Source: Salinicola halophyticus
Lineage (GTDB): Bacteria > Pseudomonadota > Gammaproteobacteria > Pseudomonadales > Halomonadaceae
NCBI RefSeq assembly: GCF_003206695.1
Contig: NZ_PZJN01000006.1
Coordinates: forward strand, 362,904 to 426,903
DNA: 64,000 bases
Direction of reading: 5' to 3'
The first letter of the stretch is position 1; each line of letters opens with the position of its first letter. Position numbers and translations under genes: made by a program. Below are positions 27,617 to 35,955 of the stretch, one piece after another. The notes under the pieces were generated by a model. The model was not told the DNA's origin. It saw only the letters and a list, made by a program, of their open reading frames with translations, and did no database searches.

Positions 27617-29161
27617 GTGGCCAGTCACCCAGTGATCAGTCAATCAATGAAGATAGAGCCAGCAACACCATCTCATGCCCATCGACTCTGGATCATCGAC
27701 GCGCTGTCGATGCAACTCGCCTCGCCGTCGACGCGGACCTTGAGCCAGCGGCTCTATCAATCGCTGCGAGAGTGGATTCAGCAAGGTCAGCTCGGCGCCG
27801 GCAGCGCACTGCCTTCTTCGCGCCAGTTGGCCCGCGAGCTCGGACTCGGGCGTAACACCGTGCTGGCCGCCGTCGACCGGCTCACGGCCGAGGGCTTCGT
27901 GGAAACCCGCCAGGGCGCGGGGGTCTTCGTCGCCGCGTGGCAATCGGAAAGCGGCGCTGAGGCAATACCGGCGTCCAGTGCTGTCGCCGTCACTCAAGAA
28001 CTCTCCGATCGGGGTCAGCGCATTCTCGATTTCAGCGGCGTGTTGAGCAATCGCCATACCGCCTTCGCACCGGGTGTGCCGGCGCTGGACCAGTTTCCGC
28101 GCGAGCGCTGGCAGCGCTTGCTGCGTCGGCACTACCAGCGAGCACCGATCGAATGGCACGACTACCAGCACCAGGGCGGCGTCCCGGCGTTACGCGAAGC
28201 GCTGTGTGACTATCTGCGGCTGTCGCGCTCGGTTCGTTGCCGGCCCCAACAGATTCTGATCACCCAGGGCGCCCAGCAGGGCTTCGAACTGATCGCCCGA
28301 CTGCTTGCCGATGCCGGCGACACGGTGTGGGTGGAAGAGCCCGGCTACGGCGGTGCGCAGTCCTGCTTCGTGGCGGCCGGTCTGAATCCCATACCGCTGG
28401 CGGTGGACGAGGACGGCGCGAACGTGAATCGCGTACCGGACGGGACGCCAGCGCCGCGGTTGATCTACGTCACGCCTTCGCATCAATACCCCAGCGGGGT
28501 AACGCTGACCTTGCCGCGGCGGATGGCGTTGCTCGAAGCCGCTTTCCGCCACGGGGCCTGGATTATCGAGGATGACTACGACAGCGAGTTTCGCTACGCC
28601 AGTGCGCCGATCGCGTCGCTGCAGGGTCTCGTCGACAACGCGCCGGTGATCTACGTCGGCACGTTCAGCAAGGTGCTGTATCCGGGGTTGCGGCTCGGCT
28701 ATCTGGTACTGCCCGACGCGCTGGTCGAGCCGTTCACGCGCGCCAATGCGCGACTTCACCGGGAAGGTCAGTACGTGGCGCAGGCGGCACTGGCGGCCTT
28801 CATCGCCGAGGGGCACTTCGTGCGTCACGTTTCGCGAATGCGTGAACTCTACCGCTGGCGGCAGGCGAAGTTACGCGAGGCGCTGGCTCCGGCCGTCGCA
28901 CGCGGGCTCGTGCTGTCGGCAGGGCAGGCGGGGATGCATCTGGTCGCCGAGCTGGAGAGTGTCGAGCTCGAAACCGCACTGGTCGCACGGGGACGGGAAG
29001 CCGGGATTCTGCTCTCGCCGCTCTCGCGTTATTACCTGAAACCACCCGCGAAAGCAGGTCTGGTACTGGGTTATGCCGGCGCCACGGATGCCGAGATCGC
29101 TACGGCCGGGCACTGGCTATGCAGCGCCTGGCGCGAACTGGGCGCCCCGGACAGAGATTGA
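27617..29161 (+). CDS. MocR/PdxR family transcriptional regulator (GntR HTH plus aminotransferase domain)
   Basis: The 514-residue regulator has a winged-helix GntR domain (PSSRQLARELGLGRNTVLAAVDRL, about 60-85) joined to a fold-type I aminotransferase-like domain. The PLP-binding region is intact, with IIEDDYDSEFRY and the Schiff-base Lys in GTFSKVLYPGLRLGYL. Such proteins sense PLP or an amino-acid/PLP adduct. GTG 27617 has AGAGG at good spacing; ATG 27647 has none. It is divergent from the GNAT/GNAT/PaiB operon, its probable target. Confidence 0.9.
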   Translation: MASHPVISQSMKIEPATPSHAHRLWIIDALSMQLASPSTRTLSQRLYQSLREWIQQGQLGAGSALPSSRQLARELGLGRNTVLAAVDRLTAEGFVETRQGAGVFVAAWQSESGAEAIPASSAVAVTQELSDRGQRILDFSGVLSNRHTAFAPGVPALDQFPRERWQRLLRRHYQRAPIEWHDYQHQGGVPALREALCDYLRLSRSVRCRPQQILITQGAQQGFELIARLLADAGDTVWVEEPGYGGAQSCFVAAGLNPIPLAVDEDGANVNRVPDGTPAPRLIYVTPSHQYPSGVTLTLPRRMALLEAAFRHGAWIIEDDYDSEFRYASAPIASLQGLVDNAPVIYVGTFSKVLYPGLRLGYLVLPDALVEPFTRANARLHREGQYVAQAALAAFIAEGHFVRHVSRMRELYRWRQAKLREALAPAVARGLVLSAGQAGMHLVAELESVELETALVARGREAGILLSPLSRYYLKPPAKAGLVLGYAGATDAEIATAGHWLCSAWRELGAPDRD

Positions 29162-29188
29162 TCCGGGGCTTGTCGGCGGGAACCGGCG

Positions 29189-30580
29189 TCAGGCGTCGCC
29201 TTCTCCGCCCCCATCGGTATCGCTGGGGCCAGGGGCGGTTCGGCGGTTGCCTTCCTGAGATTGTCGAGCCGTGCGTGACGACGCGCCCTGGCGATTGCGC
29301 CGCCGTTCGCTCTCGTTTTCGGCGTCCTGACGCTCGACGTTTTCACGTTCGACGTCGTCACGCCTGGCGCTGTCGTTGCGGGAGTCGTCTTGCCCGGCGC
29401 GGTCTTTTTCACTCTCCTCTTTTTCAGCGCTCTCCTTTTCAACACGCTCTTTCTCTAAACTCCCTTGTTCAACGCCTTCGGGTAAATAGATGCGGGAGGC
29501 CGGGATAGCCAGTTCCGCGCCCCGTTCATCGATGATGTCGCGGATCTTCAAGAGGATTCCCTGCTTGATCTCGTGAAAGCGTTGCCAATCCGTCTCGTGG
29601 GTGAAGGCGTAGACAATGATATCCAGCGAGTACTGGCCGAAGGTAGCGAAGTTGACCGTGATCAGCTCGTCCTGATCGATTTCCTCGTGCTTCAGCAGCA
29701 TGTTGCGGATATCCCGGGCGACGTTCTCGACGGCGCCGATATCCTGGTAGCGGAGGCTGATGGTTTCCCATAGGCGACGGCTGACCATTCGCGTTGGCGT
29801 TTCCACCGAAATCTGACTGAACCAGGCGTTGGGCACGTAGAGCGGTGGCCCGGCGAAGGTCCGGACGGTGGTGAGGCGCCAGCCGATATCTTCGACGATG
29901 CCCTCAATCTGGCGTTCGGGGGAGCGGATCCAGTCGCCGACCACGAACGGCTTGTCCAGATGAACCACCATGCCGCCGAAGAAATTGGCGATGACGTCCC
30001 GCGCGGCAAAGCCGATCACCAGGCCGCCGAAGCCGCCCATGGCCAGAATGCTCGACATCGATACGCCCAGAATCTGCAGCCCGATCAATAGCAGCGTGAC
30101 GATCATCACGGCGCCGACGATCTTGGTCAGGGCCGACGCTGAGGTGGGGTCGACCGGCTTGGCGTGACAGTTGCCCGGCGGAAACACCAGCCGCTGTTCG
30201 AGACGCCGGAAAAGTCGGATGCCGCCCCAGGCAACCAGCAATAGCGTGATCAGAGCGCCAAGCCTGGAGAGTACGGTGTTGACGCGCTCGATCCCGAAAT
30301 GGTCACCAACCACACCTAGACTGACCATCAGTGCGGTGACCCAGACCCACCAACGCAGCGGAAGGCGCAATCCGTGCAGGATGGGGTCATCCCAGCGACG
30401 CGGCGAATCTCGCAGACGGCGCTCCATCCGGTTGAGCACGAAATGCAGTGCGATATCGATGATGACCGCCGCCAGCATTATCAGGGTCGGGAATACGATC
30501 CAGCCGGGGATATGGAGCCACTGACCCAGTTCGGTCTGAAGGCTGGAAAGAAGGTTCGTGGCGCTATCGGAAATGTTCAT
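29189..30580 (-). CDS. MscS family mechanosensitive ion channel with a charged C-terminal tail
   Basis: This 463-residue channel has about four transmembrane helices before the MscS pore and beta domain. Signatures are GGFGGLVIGFAARDVIANFFGG (pore helix TM3) and KPFVVGDWIR, then IEDIGWRLTTVRTFAG and VPNAWFSQ. After the family core ends near residue 365, about 95 residues are low-complexity, alternating Glu/Lys/Arg/Asp/Asn. It would open on osmotic downshock, fitting a halophile. The tail appears to have arisen by short in-frame repeat expansion. Confidence 0.9.
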   Translation of the reverse strand: MNISDSATNLLSSLQTELGQWLHIPGWIVFPTLIMLAAVIIDIALHFVLNRMERRLRDSPRRWDDPILHGLRLPLRWWVWVTALMVSLGVVGDHFGIERVNTVLSRLGALITLLLVAWGGIRLFRRLEQRLVFPPGNCHAKPVDPTSASALTKIVGAVMIVTLLLIGLQILGVSMSSILAMGGFGGLVIGFAARDVIANFFGGMVVHLDKPFVVGDWIRSPERQIEGIVEDIGWRLTTVRTFAGPPLYVPNAWFSQISVETPTRMVSRRLWETISLRYQDIGAVENVARDIRNMLLKHEEIDQDELITVNFATFGQYSLDIIVYAFTHETDWQRFHEIKQGILLKIRDIIDERGAELAIPASRIYLPEGVEQGSLEKERVEKESAEKEESEKDRAGQDDSRNDSARRDDVERENVERQDAENESERRRNRQGASSRTARQSQEGNRRTAPGPSDTDGGGEGDA

Positions 30581-30745
30581 GCACCTGCTTTTGATGTCGG
30601 GGGATTGGCGCGCGGCGGCGCGGCAGTAGGGCTGAATGACTCACCGTATCGAGTGGCTGGCGAGGCTTCGGTTCGGGAAAAGCGTAGCGGGCCATCAACA
30701 TGTGTTCCATAGCGATGCGCGTTTCGTCGCGTTGGCGAAACGGGA

Positions 30746-31264
30746 TCAACGCAGGCAGCAGCGTTTGGCCTTTTTGCCGCTGCCACAAGGGCAGGGCGCA
30801 TTGCGTGAAACGGGGGCGCCGTCGGCCGGCGGATCAATGATGCCGTCGAGGTAACGCCAGAGCCCCCGGTGCCGACGGAAACGCGAGCGCTCGTGAAGCA
30901 CCTGAGGCGCGGCGAGCGCCGCTGCCGTGACCGGACGGAAGCGCGCCTTGAACTCGACCATGCCCTGGGCGCCATGCGCCTGAGCCTCGATGATCTCGAG
31001 CCCCAGCCAATGGCTGTCTCGTACATCGAGCTGCGCCTCCGTCAACGCCGGGTCGCGAGTGCGAGGATCCCAGGTGGCGAGGAGATAGGCGCCCAGGCCG
31101 CCGAGCGCAAAAGCGCTGTAGCGGGAGCGCATCAGGGCCTCCGGCGTCGGCGCGGCGGCTTCTCCGAGATGATAGATCGCGCAACAGTGAGCGTAGCCGA
31201 GCGCGCTGCCGCAGGGGCATGAGCGGGAACTATCGCTTTCCGGGGCTGTGGTTGGAACCTTCAT
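30746..31264 (-). CDS. ychJ: YchJ family SEC-C protein (UPF0225)
   Basis: The 172-residue protein has an N-terminal SEC-C motif (RSCPCGSALGYAHCC), then ALMRSRYSAFALG, a NTF2-like middle domain with VEFKARFR, and a second SEC-C motif at the C-terminus ([16 protein letters not shown]). This layout is diagnostic of YchJ/UPF0225. The function is unknown; zinc binding is expected. No strong ribosome site is visible before ATG 31264. Confidence 0.9.
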   Translation of the reverse strand: MKVPTTAPESDSSRSCPCGSALGYAHCCAIYHLGEAAAPTPEALMRSRYSAFALGGLGAYLLATWDPRTRDPALTEAQLDVRDSHWLGLEIIEAQAHGAQGMVEFKARFRPVTAAALAAPQVLHERSRFRRHRGLWRYLDGIIDPPADGAPVSRNAPCPCGSGKKAKRCCLR

Positions 31265-31417
31265 TTAAGTAAACTACGCTATCGTTTGTCGCTAAATGTT
31301 AATGGTACGCTGTGCTTTGCTCGGACATGTGGTAAAAGAGCGGCGCCTAGAATATCAATGAATACCGACGCCAAGCCATTTCATCGCCAAGTCATTCGAC
31401 ATGTGGGTCGACCACCT

Positions 31418-32131
31418 ATGTTTCTCGACGAGTTTCACTCTACCGCCGCCGACGGTTTCTGTATCACGGCAGCGCAGGCCAGTCAGTTCGCGCGCCGGAT
31501 CGCGGGAGATTACAACCCGATCCATGATCCCTGCGCGCGCCGGTTCTGCGTACCCGGGGATCTACTGTTCGCCCTGGTGCTGTCTCGCTACGGTCTGTCC
31601 CAGCACATGACGTTCCATTTCTGCGGGATGGTGGGTGATAGCGTGTCATTGCAGTTCGTCGAGGACGATGCCGGTACCGTCAGCGTCGTCGATCAGGTCG
31701 GCAAGCAGTACCTGAGCGTCAAGCGCAGCGGCTGGACGATCCGCGATCCGGCGACCGTCGAGACGTTCACACGGCGTTACGTGGCGTTCTCCGGGCGCAA
31801 TTTTCCGCACTACCTGCAGCCACTTCTGGAAGAGAAGGGCGTCATGTTCAACCCTCGGCGGCCGCTGGTGATCTACGACAGCATGGGCTTTTCGTTGAAG
31901 GACCATGACCCCTGTGATCTTGACCTGGATTTCGCCGGGGCCAATCTGGACGTCAAGGGCAAGCGTGGCGAGGCCCATCTCGAATTTCGCATGAGCTGCA
32001 ATGGGCGCGATGTGGGGATCGGCTCCAAGAAGCTGGTCATCAGCGGCCTGCAGGAGTACGACGCGGAGAAGATGGATACGTTCGTGACCAACTTCGCCCA
32101 GATGAAGGCCGCCAACCCCTGCTCGGCATGA
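31418..32131 (+). CDS. DUF3581 family protein
   Basis: The roughly 237-residue protein matches the gammaproteobacterial DUF3581 family, with MFLDEFHSTAADGF at the start and RRFCVPGDLLFALVLSRYG. The segment ARRIAGDYNPIHDPC resembles the hydratase signature of MaoC-like hot-dog enzymes, so a thioester or lipid role is conceivable but untested. An in-frame ATG at 31358 would add 20 residues; I prefer 31418 because family members, as I remember them, start at this MFL block. It is divergent from ychJ. Confidence 0.8.
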   Translation: MFLDEFHSTAADGFCITAAQASQFARRIAGDYNPIHDPCARRFCVPGDLLFALVLSRYGLSQHMTFHFCGMVGDSVSLQFVEDDAGTVSVVDQVGKQYLSVKRSGWTIRDPATVETFTRRYVAFSGRNFPHYLQPLLEEKGVMFNPRRPLVIYDSMGFSLKDHDPCDLDLDFAGANLDVKGKRGEAHLEFRMSCNGRDVGIGSKKLVISGLQEYDAEKMDTFVTNFAQMKAANPCSA

Positions 32132-32329
32132 GCCGCGGCTGGGCTATGCTTCCCGCTCGTCATCGTGACTCGCGAAGCGGGGTGTGAAGGCTCAGCTCAG
32201 CGATCTCGCCTGACGATCCAGTGCCGGAATAACGAGCTCGCGATTCGCGCCCGGGCGTTCCTTCCGCTGATAATGCCATTCTCGTCCGATGGCCATCAGG
32301 CCTTGTCGTTTACGTGAATGGGGCAGGCC

Positions 32330-33202
32330 ATGAAGCAACACGTTACCCCTTTTCAGTTCTTCAATCTGGCACTTTCCTTCTACGTGCTGGGTGCGATGCT
32401 GGCCGAGATATTTCTCGATCTGCCGGCGGATATGCTCCAGCTGTTCGATTATCTGGACTATGTCGTCTGTTTTTTCTTCTTTATCGACTTCTGCCAGCGG
32501 TTCTATCGCGCACCCAGCAAATGGCGCTACATGCGCTGGGGGTGGTTGGATCTACTGGCGTGTATCCCCGCCGGATGGTTTCAGGCAGCGCGTCTGGCGC
32601 GCATGGTTCAGATCATTCGTGTGCTGCGAGCCCTGCGTTCCCTGGAACTGATCTGGCAACTGCTGTTTCGCAATCGAGCCGAGGGCGTTCTGGCATCGGT
32701 GGCAACGGCGACCGTTTTGCTGGTGGTGTTGGCGGCGATGACGGTGCTGATGGTGGAAACCCCCAATCCGGCAAGTCCCATCAATACCGCCGAAGAAGCG
32801 CTTTGGTGGGCGGTGGTGACGGTCACCACCGTCGGTTATGGAGACTACTATCCGATTACGACGATGGGCCGGATCGTCGCCGTACTGCTGATGGTCTGCG
32901 GGGTGGGGCTGTTCGGTAGCTTCGCAGCGTACGTCAGTTCGTTGTTCGTCGAAGATCAGGGCGAATCGGAGTCGCGGCAGCACAAGGCGAACCGGCGCAT
33001 GATGCGACACATGATCGAGCAGGTGAGCGAGCTACAGGTCGAGATCGAGTCGCTGCGCCGGGAGCTGCAGGATCATCGGCGGGAATTGGCCGATCGCCAT
33101 CCACGTGCCGAGCCCGAAGAGGATGAAGGGACCACGGCTGGAAGCCGGAGCGCCGAGGATGAGAAACCCGATCGGCGAGGAGGGGAACCAGAACAGCGAT
33201 AG
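32330..33202 (+). CDS. Voltage-gated-type potassium/ion channel
   Basis: The 290-residue protein has six hydrophobic segments. S4-like ARLARMVQIIRVLRALRSLE carries Arg every three or four positions. The pore selectivity filter is TVTTVGYGDYYP, the K+-channel hallmark, followed by the S6 helix. The C-terminal part starts a coiled coil (VSELQVEIESLRRELQDHRREL) and ends in an acidic, Arg-rich tail. ATG 32330 has a better upstream purine stretch than ATG 32318. The stop lies at the edge of a tandem repeat. Confidence 0.88.
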   Translation: MKQHVTPFQFFNLALSFYVLGAMLAEIFLDLPADMLQLFDYLDYVVCFFFFIDFCQRFYRAPSKWRYMRWGWLDLLACIPAGWFQAARLARMVQIIRVLRALRSLELIWQLLFRNRAEGVLASVATATVLLVVLAAMTVLMVETPNPASPINTAEEALWWAVVTVTTVGYGDYYPITTMGRIVAVLLMVCGVGLFGSFAAYVSSLFVEDQGESESRQHKANRRMMRHMIEQVSELQVEIESLRRELQDHRRELADRHPRAEPEEDEGTTAGSRSAEDEKPDRRGGEPEQR

Positions 33203-33205
33203 AGT

Positions 33206-33300
33206 TCCGCGATGCGATGGAGCCCGGCGGTGGATGATAGAGTTAGGCGGTGGATGATAGGGCCAGGCGGTGGATGATAGAGCCGCGCGATGGAGATGAT
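33206..33300. repeat. 20-bp tandem array after the ion-channel gene
   Basis: Three nearly identical 20-mers beginning GGCGGTGGATGATAG lie at 33226-33245, 33246-33265 and 33266-33285. A degenerate unit precedes them (33206-33225) and a partial unit follows (33286-33300). The array starts 4 bp after the stop. TGA and TAG triplets fall in every unit. Confidence 0.8.
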
Positions 33301-33312
33301 CGTTAAATTGCA

Positions 33313-33341
33313 TTGCCGGAAAAACATGAGGGTGCTAATCT
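33313..33341 (+). promoter_or_regulatory. Candidate sigma-70 promoter in the 33.2-33.6 kb gap
   Basis: TTGCCG at 33313-33318, a 17-bp spacer and TAATCT at 33336-33341 form a -35/-10 pair; TG one base before the -10 makes it an extended -10. No open reading frame of note follows, but an intrinsic terminator lies about 80 bp downstream, so the pair points to a non-coding RNA. Confidence 0.45.
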
Positions 33342-33347
33342 GTATTC

Positions 33348-33454
33348 ATCGAATGGATAGCTTCTGTAGCAGTCGTTCGAGTCGCGTCTTAGATGTATCT
33401 CCTAGTAACACCCCGCCTCGCCCGCGCATCCCCCCTCTTGCGCGGGCTTTTTTT
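33348..33454 (+). ncRNA. Candidate small RNA, about 107 nt
   Basis: The interval lies between a promoter-like pair (33313-33341) and a strong terminator (33420-33454). It is 146 bp past the end of the ion-channel gene and opposite in direction to the LOV gene. The only open frame (ATG 33353, 39 codons) is Ser/Pro/Arg-rich and has no ribosome site. I recognise no known sRNA family. The start is estimated from the -10 position. Confidence 0.45.
33420..33454 (+). terminator. Strong intrinsic terminator
   Basis: A 9-bp GC-rich stem (GCCCGCGCA and its complement at 33439-33447) with a 10-nt C-rich loop is followed at once by seven T residues. It is oriented on the plus strand and ends the putative small RNA, or reads through from the ion-channel gene 218 bp upstream. 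Confidence 0.88.
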
Positions 33455-33572
33455 GCTCCTCTCCCCGAATGAAGACGTCTGCCTGGCCCGGTTCATGCTG
33501 CCGTAGCCCGATCGATTCCGTCAGAATCTGTCGCCGCTGCATCACGGCGACGGGGTACGAGGGTGGGAATCC

Positions 33573-34019
33573 TTAAGCGGTGTCGCGCTCTGTCTTCAGG
33601 AGTTCGAGCTCCTGCAAGGCATCGATAAGACCCGAGACGTCTTTCTGCACCCCGACAAAATAGGTGAGCTCGTCTTCATCGTCGTAAACCGGGGTGATCG
33701 ACAACTCGTTCCAGAACGCACTGCCATCCTTGCGGTAATTGCGCAGGACCTCACGGCACGGTTTACCCTCCCGCAGCGCAGCGCGAACCCGGTCAATACC
33801 CGGTTGGTCACGATCGCCGTTCTGGAGGAAGCGGCAATCGCGGTAGAGAATCTCGTCGACGCTGTAACCTGTCAGCCTTTCGAAGCCTTCATTGGCGTAG
33901 ATCAGAATGTTTTCGTCGCCTTCCTGCTCGGCCACCACGATGCCGTCATCCGAGGCATTGACGATGCGCTCCAATAGCGCCGGGTTGATCAGGGGTGCGT
34001 GTTTATGAGTACTGGCCAT
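33573..34019 (-). CDS. Short LOV-domain blue-light photoreceptor
   Basis: The 148-residue protein is a single PAS/LOV domain with short flanking helices. The photoactive block reads YRDCRFLQNGDRDQ with the flavin-adduct Cys at residue 62, and NYRKDGSAFWNELSITPV and YFVGVQKDVS follow. It closely resembles the Pseudomonas putida short LOV proteins (PpSB1/SB2-LOV) in length and sequence. No output domain is fused, so signalling would be through dimer contacts or a partner. GGAGGCAAGG precedes ATG 34019. It follows the MFS gene on the same strand by 84 bp. Confidence 0.9.
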   Translation of the reverse strand: MASTHKHAPLINPALLERIVNASDDGIVVAEQEGDENILIYANEGFERLTGYSVDEILYRDCRFLQNGDRDQPGIDRVRAALREGKPCREVLRNYRKDGSAFWNELSITPVYDDEDELTYFVGVQKDVSGLIDALQELELLKTERDTA

Positions 34020-34103
34020 CCTTGCCTCCAGGCTGGGCATTCGACGGATTATAGAGACGCTACGTCGGATAATGATGCCACGACGACGCGGTATTACAAC
34101 GCA

Positions 34104-35432
34104 TTAGCCGGCGCTTGTCTCTTCTACCTCCGCCAGGGCGTGAGAGCTCAGTGCGGCGGTGATCGCAAGCGCGGCGAGCAGCAACAATAGGCCGGCGCTG
34201 CCCAGCCACTGAGCGAGCGCGCCCAGCATCAGCCCGACCGCCAGCATCAGCACGCCGGTGAACGTATTGGAGAACGCCACGTAGAGCGCCCGCGTATCGC
34301 TGTCGGCCAGATCGATGACGTAGGTCTTGCGGCCCAGCCGAATTCCCGCGTGGGCGATCATCATCAGCCCGTAGACCAGGGCGTAGGGCCATACGCTGGC
34401 TCGCATCGTTTCCGGAAGCCATGCACAGGCGGCCCCGGCCAGGCAGCAAACCGCCGCGCCGATGGCGCTGTTACGCATGACTCGCCGGCTGGAGCGGTCG
34501 GCCAGGCGGCCCCAGATCGGCCCGGCGATCATGCTGGCGACACCGGAAGTAACGATCAGAATGCCGAGGCTTGCCAGATCGGTGCCGCTGTTCTGTTGGC
34601 CCAGCAACGCCAGATACGGCAAGGCGAGCGCACTCGACAGCAACAGGGCGCGGGAGAGATTGAAATGCAGGAAGCGGCGGTCACGCTGCATCAGCGAGAA
34701 CCCCTGCCTGACGCTCTGCCAGGCGTTGGCGCCGCCTGCGGTAGCCCCGGGTGCCTCACGGATCGCGGCGGCGCACAGCGCGTTCAGTATCCAGCCAAGG
34801 GCGGCGGCGAACAGCAACACGGCCAATGCGGAGTGTCCGGGCTGATCGCCAAGCAGTATCAGGGTGGCGCCGACCAGCAGCGTCAGGGCGCCAGCAGCGC
34901 TGGCGCTCCAGCCCATCAGGGTACCGCGACGCTGTTTGGCGATGGTCTTGCCGAGGACGTCCTTGGTCGCGACCGACGATAGCCCCCGACCCAGCGCCAG
35001 TCCGGTCAGCGCGATCAGTACCAGCGCGCCACCCCAGCTACCGTGACCGAACAGCGCCAGCAGCCCGAGAATCGCGGCGCCGAGGGCTTGAGCGACACCG
35101 CCTGCGACCCATACCCACTTGCGGATGGGACGGAGTCGGATGTAGCCGGCGATCAGTAGCTGTGGCAGCAGGGCGCCGGCTTCGCGAATCGGCACCAGCA
35201 GCCCGACCATCCATACCGGAGCGCCGATGGCGCCCATCAGCCACGGCAGGATCAAACGTGCGTTGGAGAGCTCATCCGCGAGCTTGTTGCCGAGAGCGGC
35301 TAGCAGATGCCGAAAGAAATTGCCGGGCTGTTGCTGACAGGCATCATCGGAGATATCGCGACACAGTCGGCTGTCTTCGTCGCCGGTGACGCGTTCGAAG
35401 AGGCGAGTGAGGCTGGTGTCTGTGGCTGGCAT
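34104..35432 (-). CDS. MFS transporter
   Basis: The 442-residue permease has 12 predicted helices, after an N-terminal cytoplasmic stretch of about 45 residues including DEDSRLCRDISDDACQQQP. A second-half loop GRLADRSSRRVMRNSAIG matches the MFS signature. AGGGA precedes ATG 35432. The substrate is unknown. The LOV photoreceptor lies just downstream on the same strand, so the two may be co-transcribed. Confidence 0.82.
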   Translation of the reverse strand: MPATDTSLTRLFERVTGDEDSRLCRDISDDACQQQPGNFFRHLLAALGNKLADELSNARLILPWLMGAIGAPVWMVGLLVPIREAGALLPQLLIAGYIRLRPIRKWVWVAGGVAQALGAAILGLLALFGHGSWGGALVLIALTGLALGRGLSSVATKDVLGKTIAKQRRGTLMGWSASAAGALTLLVGATLILLGDQPGHSALAVLLFAAALGWILNALCAAAIREAPGATAGGANAWQSVRQGFSLMQRDRRFLHFNLSRALLLSSALALPYLALLGQQNSGTDLASLGILIVTSGVASMIAGPIWGRLADRSSRRVMRNSAIGAAVCCLAGAACAWLPETMRASVWPYALVYGLMMIAHAGIRLGRKTYVIDLADSDTRALYVAFSNTFTGVLMLAVGLMLGALAQWLGSAGLLLLLAALAITAALSSHALAEVEETSAG

Positions 35433-35589
35433 GAAAAACGGTCCCTGTTTCCCTGACGATTCCCGCTCGGTTCCGAGCCGTTGGCTGTGGCCCTGATTTT
35501 TGGTGCTACCGGGCCGGGTGATATCGAATCCAATCGCTTACGCCGCGCGATCGGCTCGAGTCGGCGGCCTGAGTTGACGCCTCGTGGTA

Positions 35590-35615
35590 GCGGCTTGAAT
35601 TAGCGGCTTGAGTTA
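35590..35615. repeat. Two 13-bp tandem units upstream of the Rdx gene
   Basis: GCGGCTTGAATTA (35590-35602) is followed by GCGGCTTGAGTTA (35603-35615), one mismatch apart. A looser copy (GCGGCCTGAGTTG) lies about 25 bp upstream. The array sits in the 231-bp gap between divergent MFS and Rdx genes. Confidence 0.6.
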
Positions 35616-35663
35616 ACCCTTGGCGCCGTCGCATCATGCGTTCAAACGTTCGAGGAGAGACCC

Positions 35664-35942
35664 ATGGCCCGCATCCGGATTCACTATTGTACCCAATGCC
35701 AGTGGTTGCTGCGTGCGAGCTGGTACGCGCAGGAGCTGCTGCAGACTTTCGGTGAAGACCTCGAGCAGGTGGCGCTGGCCCCCAGCCACGGCGGGCATTT
35801 CGAAGTGCTCTACGACGACGAGACGCTCTGGGAGCGCAAGCGTGATGGCGGCTTCCCCGATATCAAGGAGCTGAAACGCCGGGTGCGTGATCGTCTCGAT
35901 CCCGAGCGCGATCTGGGGCACACCGATCGCGCCTCGTCATGA
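35664..35942 (+). CDS. SelT/SelW/SelH (Rdx) family thioredoxin-like protein
   Basis: The 92-residue protein has the Rdx fold with a CxxC redox motif (YCTQCQW, Cys9 and Cys12) after the first strand. FGEDLEQVALAPSHGGHFEV and WERKRDGGFPDIKELKRRVRD are typical. The bacterial homologues replace selenocysteine with Cys. A role in thiol redox is inferred. The start follows CGAGGAGAGACCC, a strong ribosome site. It is convergent with zntB, 13 bp away. Confidence 0.9.
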   Translation: MARIRIHYCTQCQWLLRASWYAQELLQTFGEDLEQVALAPSHGGHFEVLYDDETLWERKRDGGFPDIKELKRRVRDRLDPERDLGHTDRASS

Positions 35943-35955
35943 TCGAGCGACGGCT

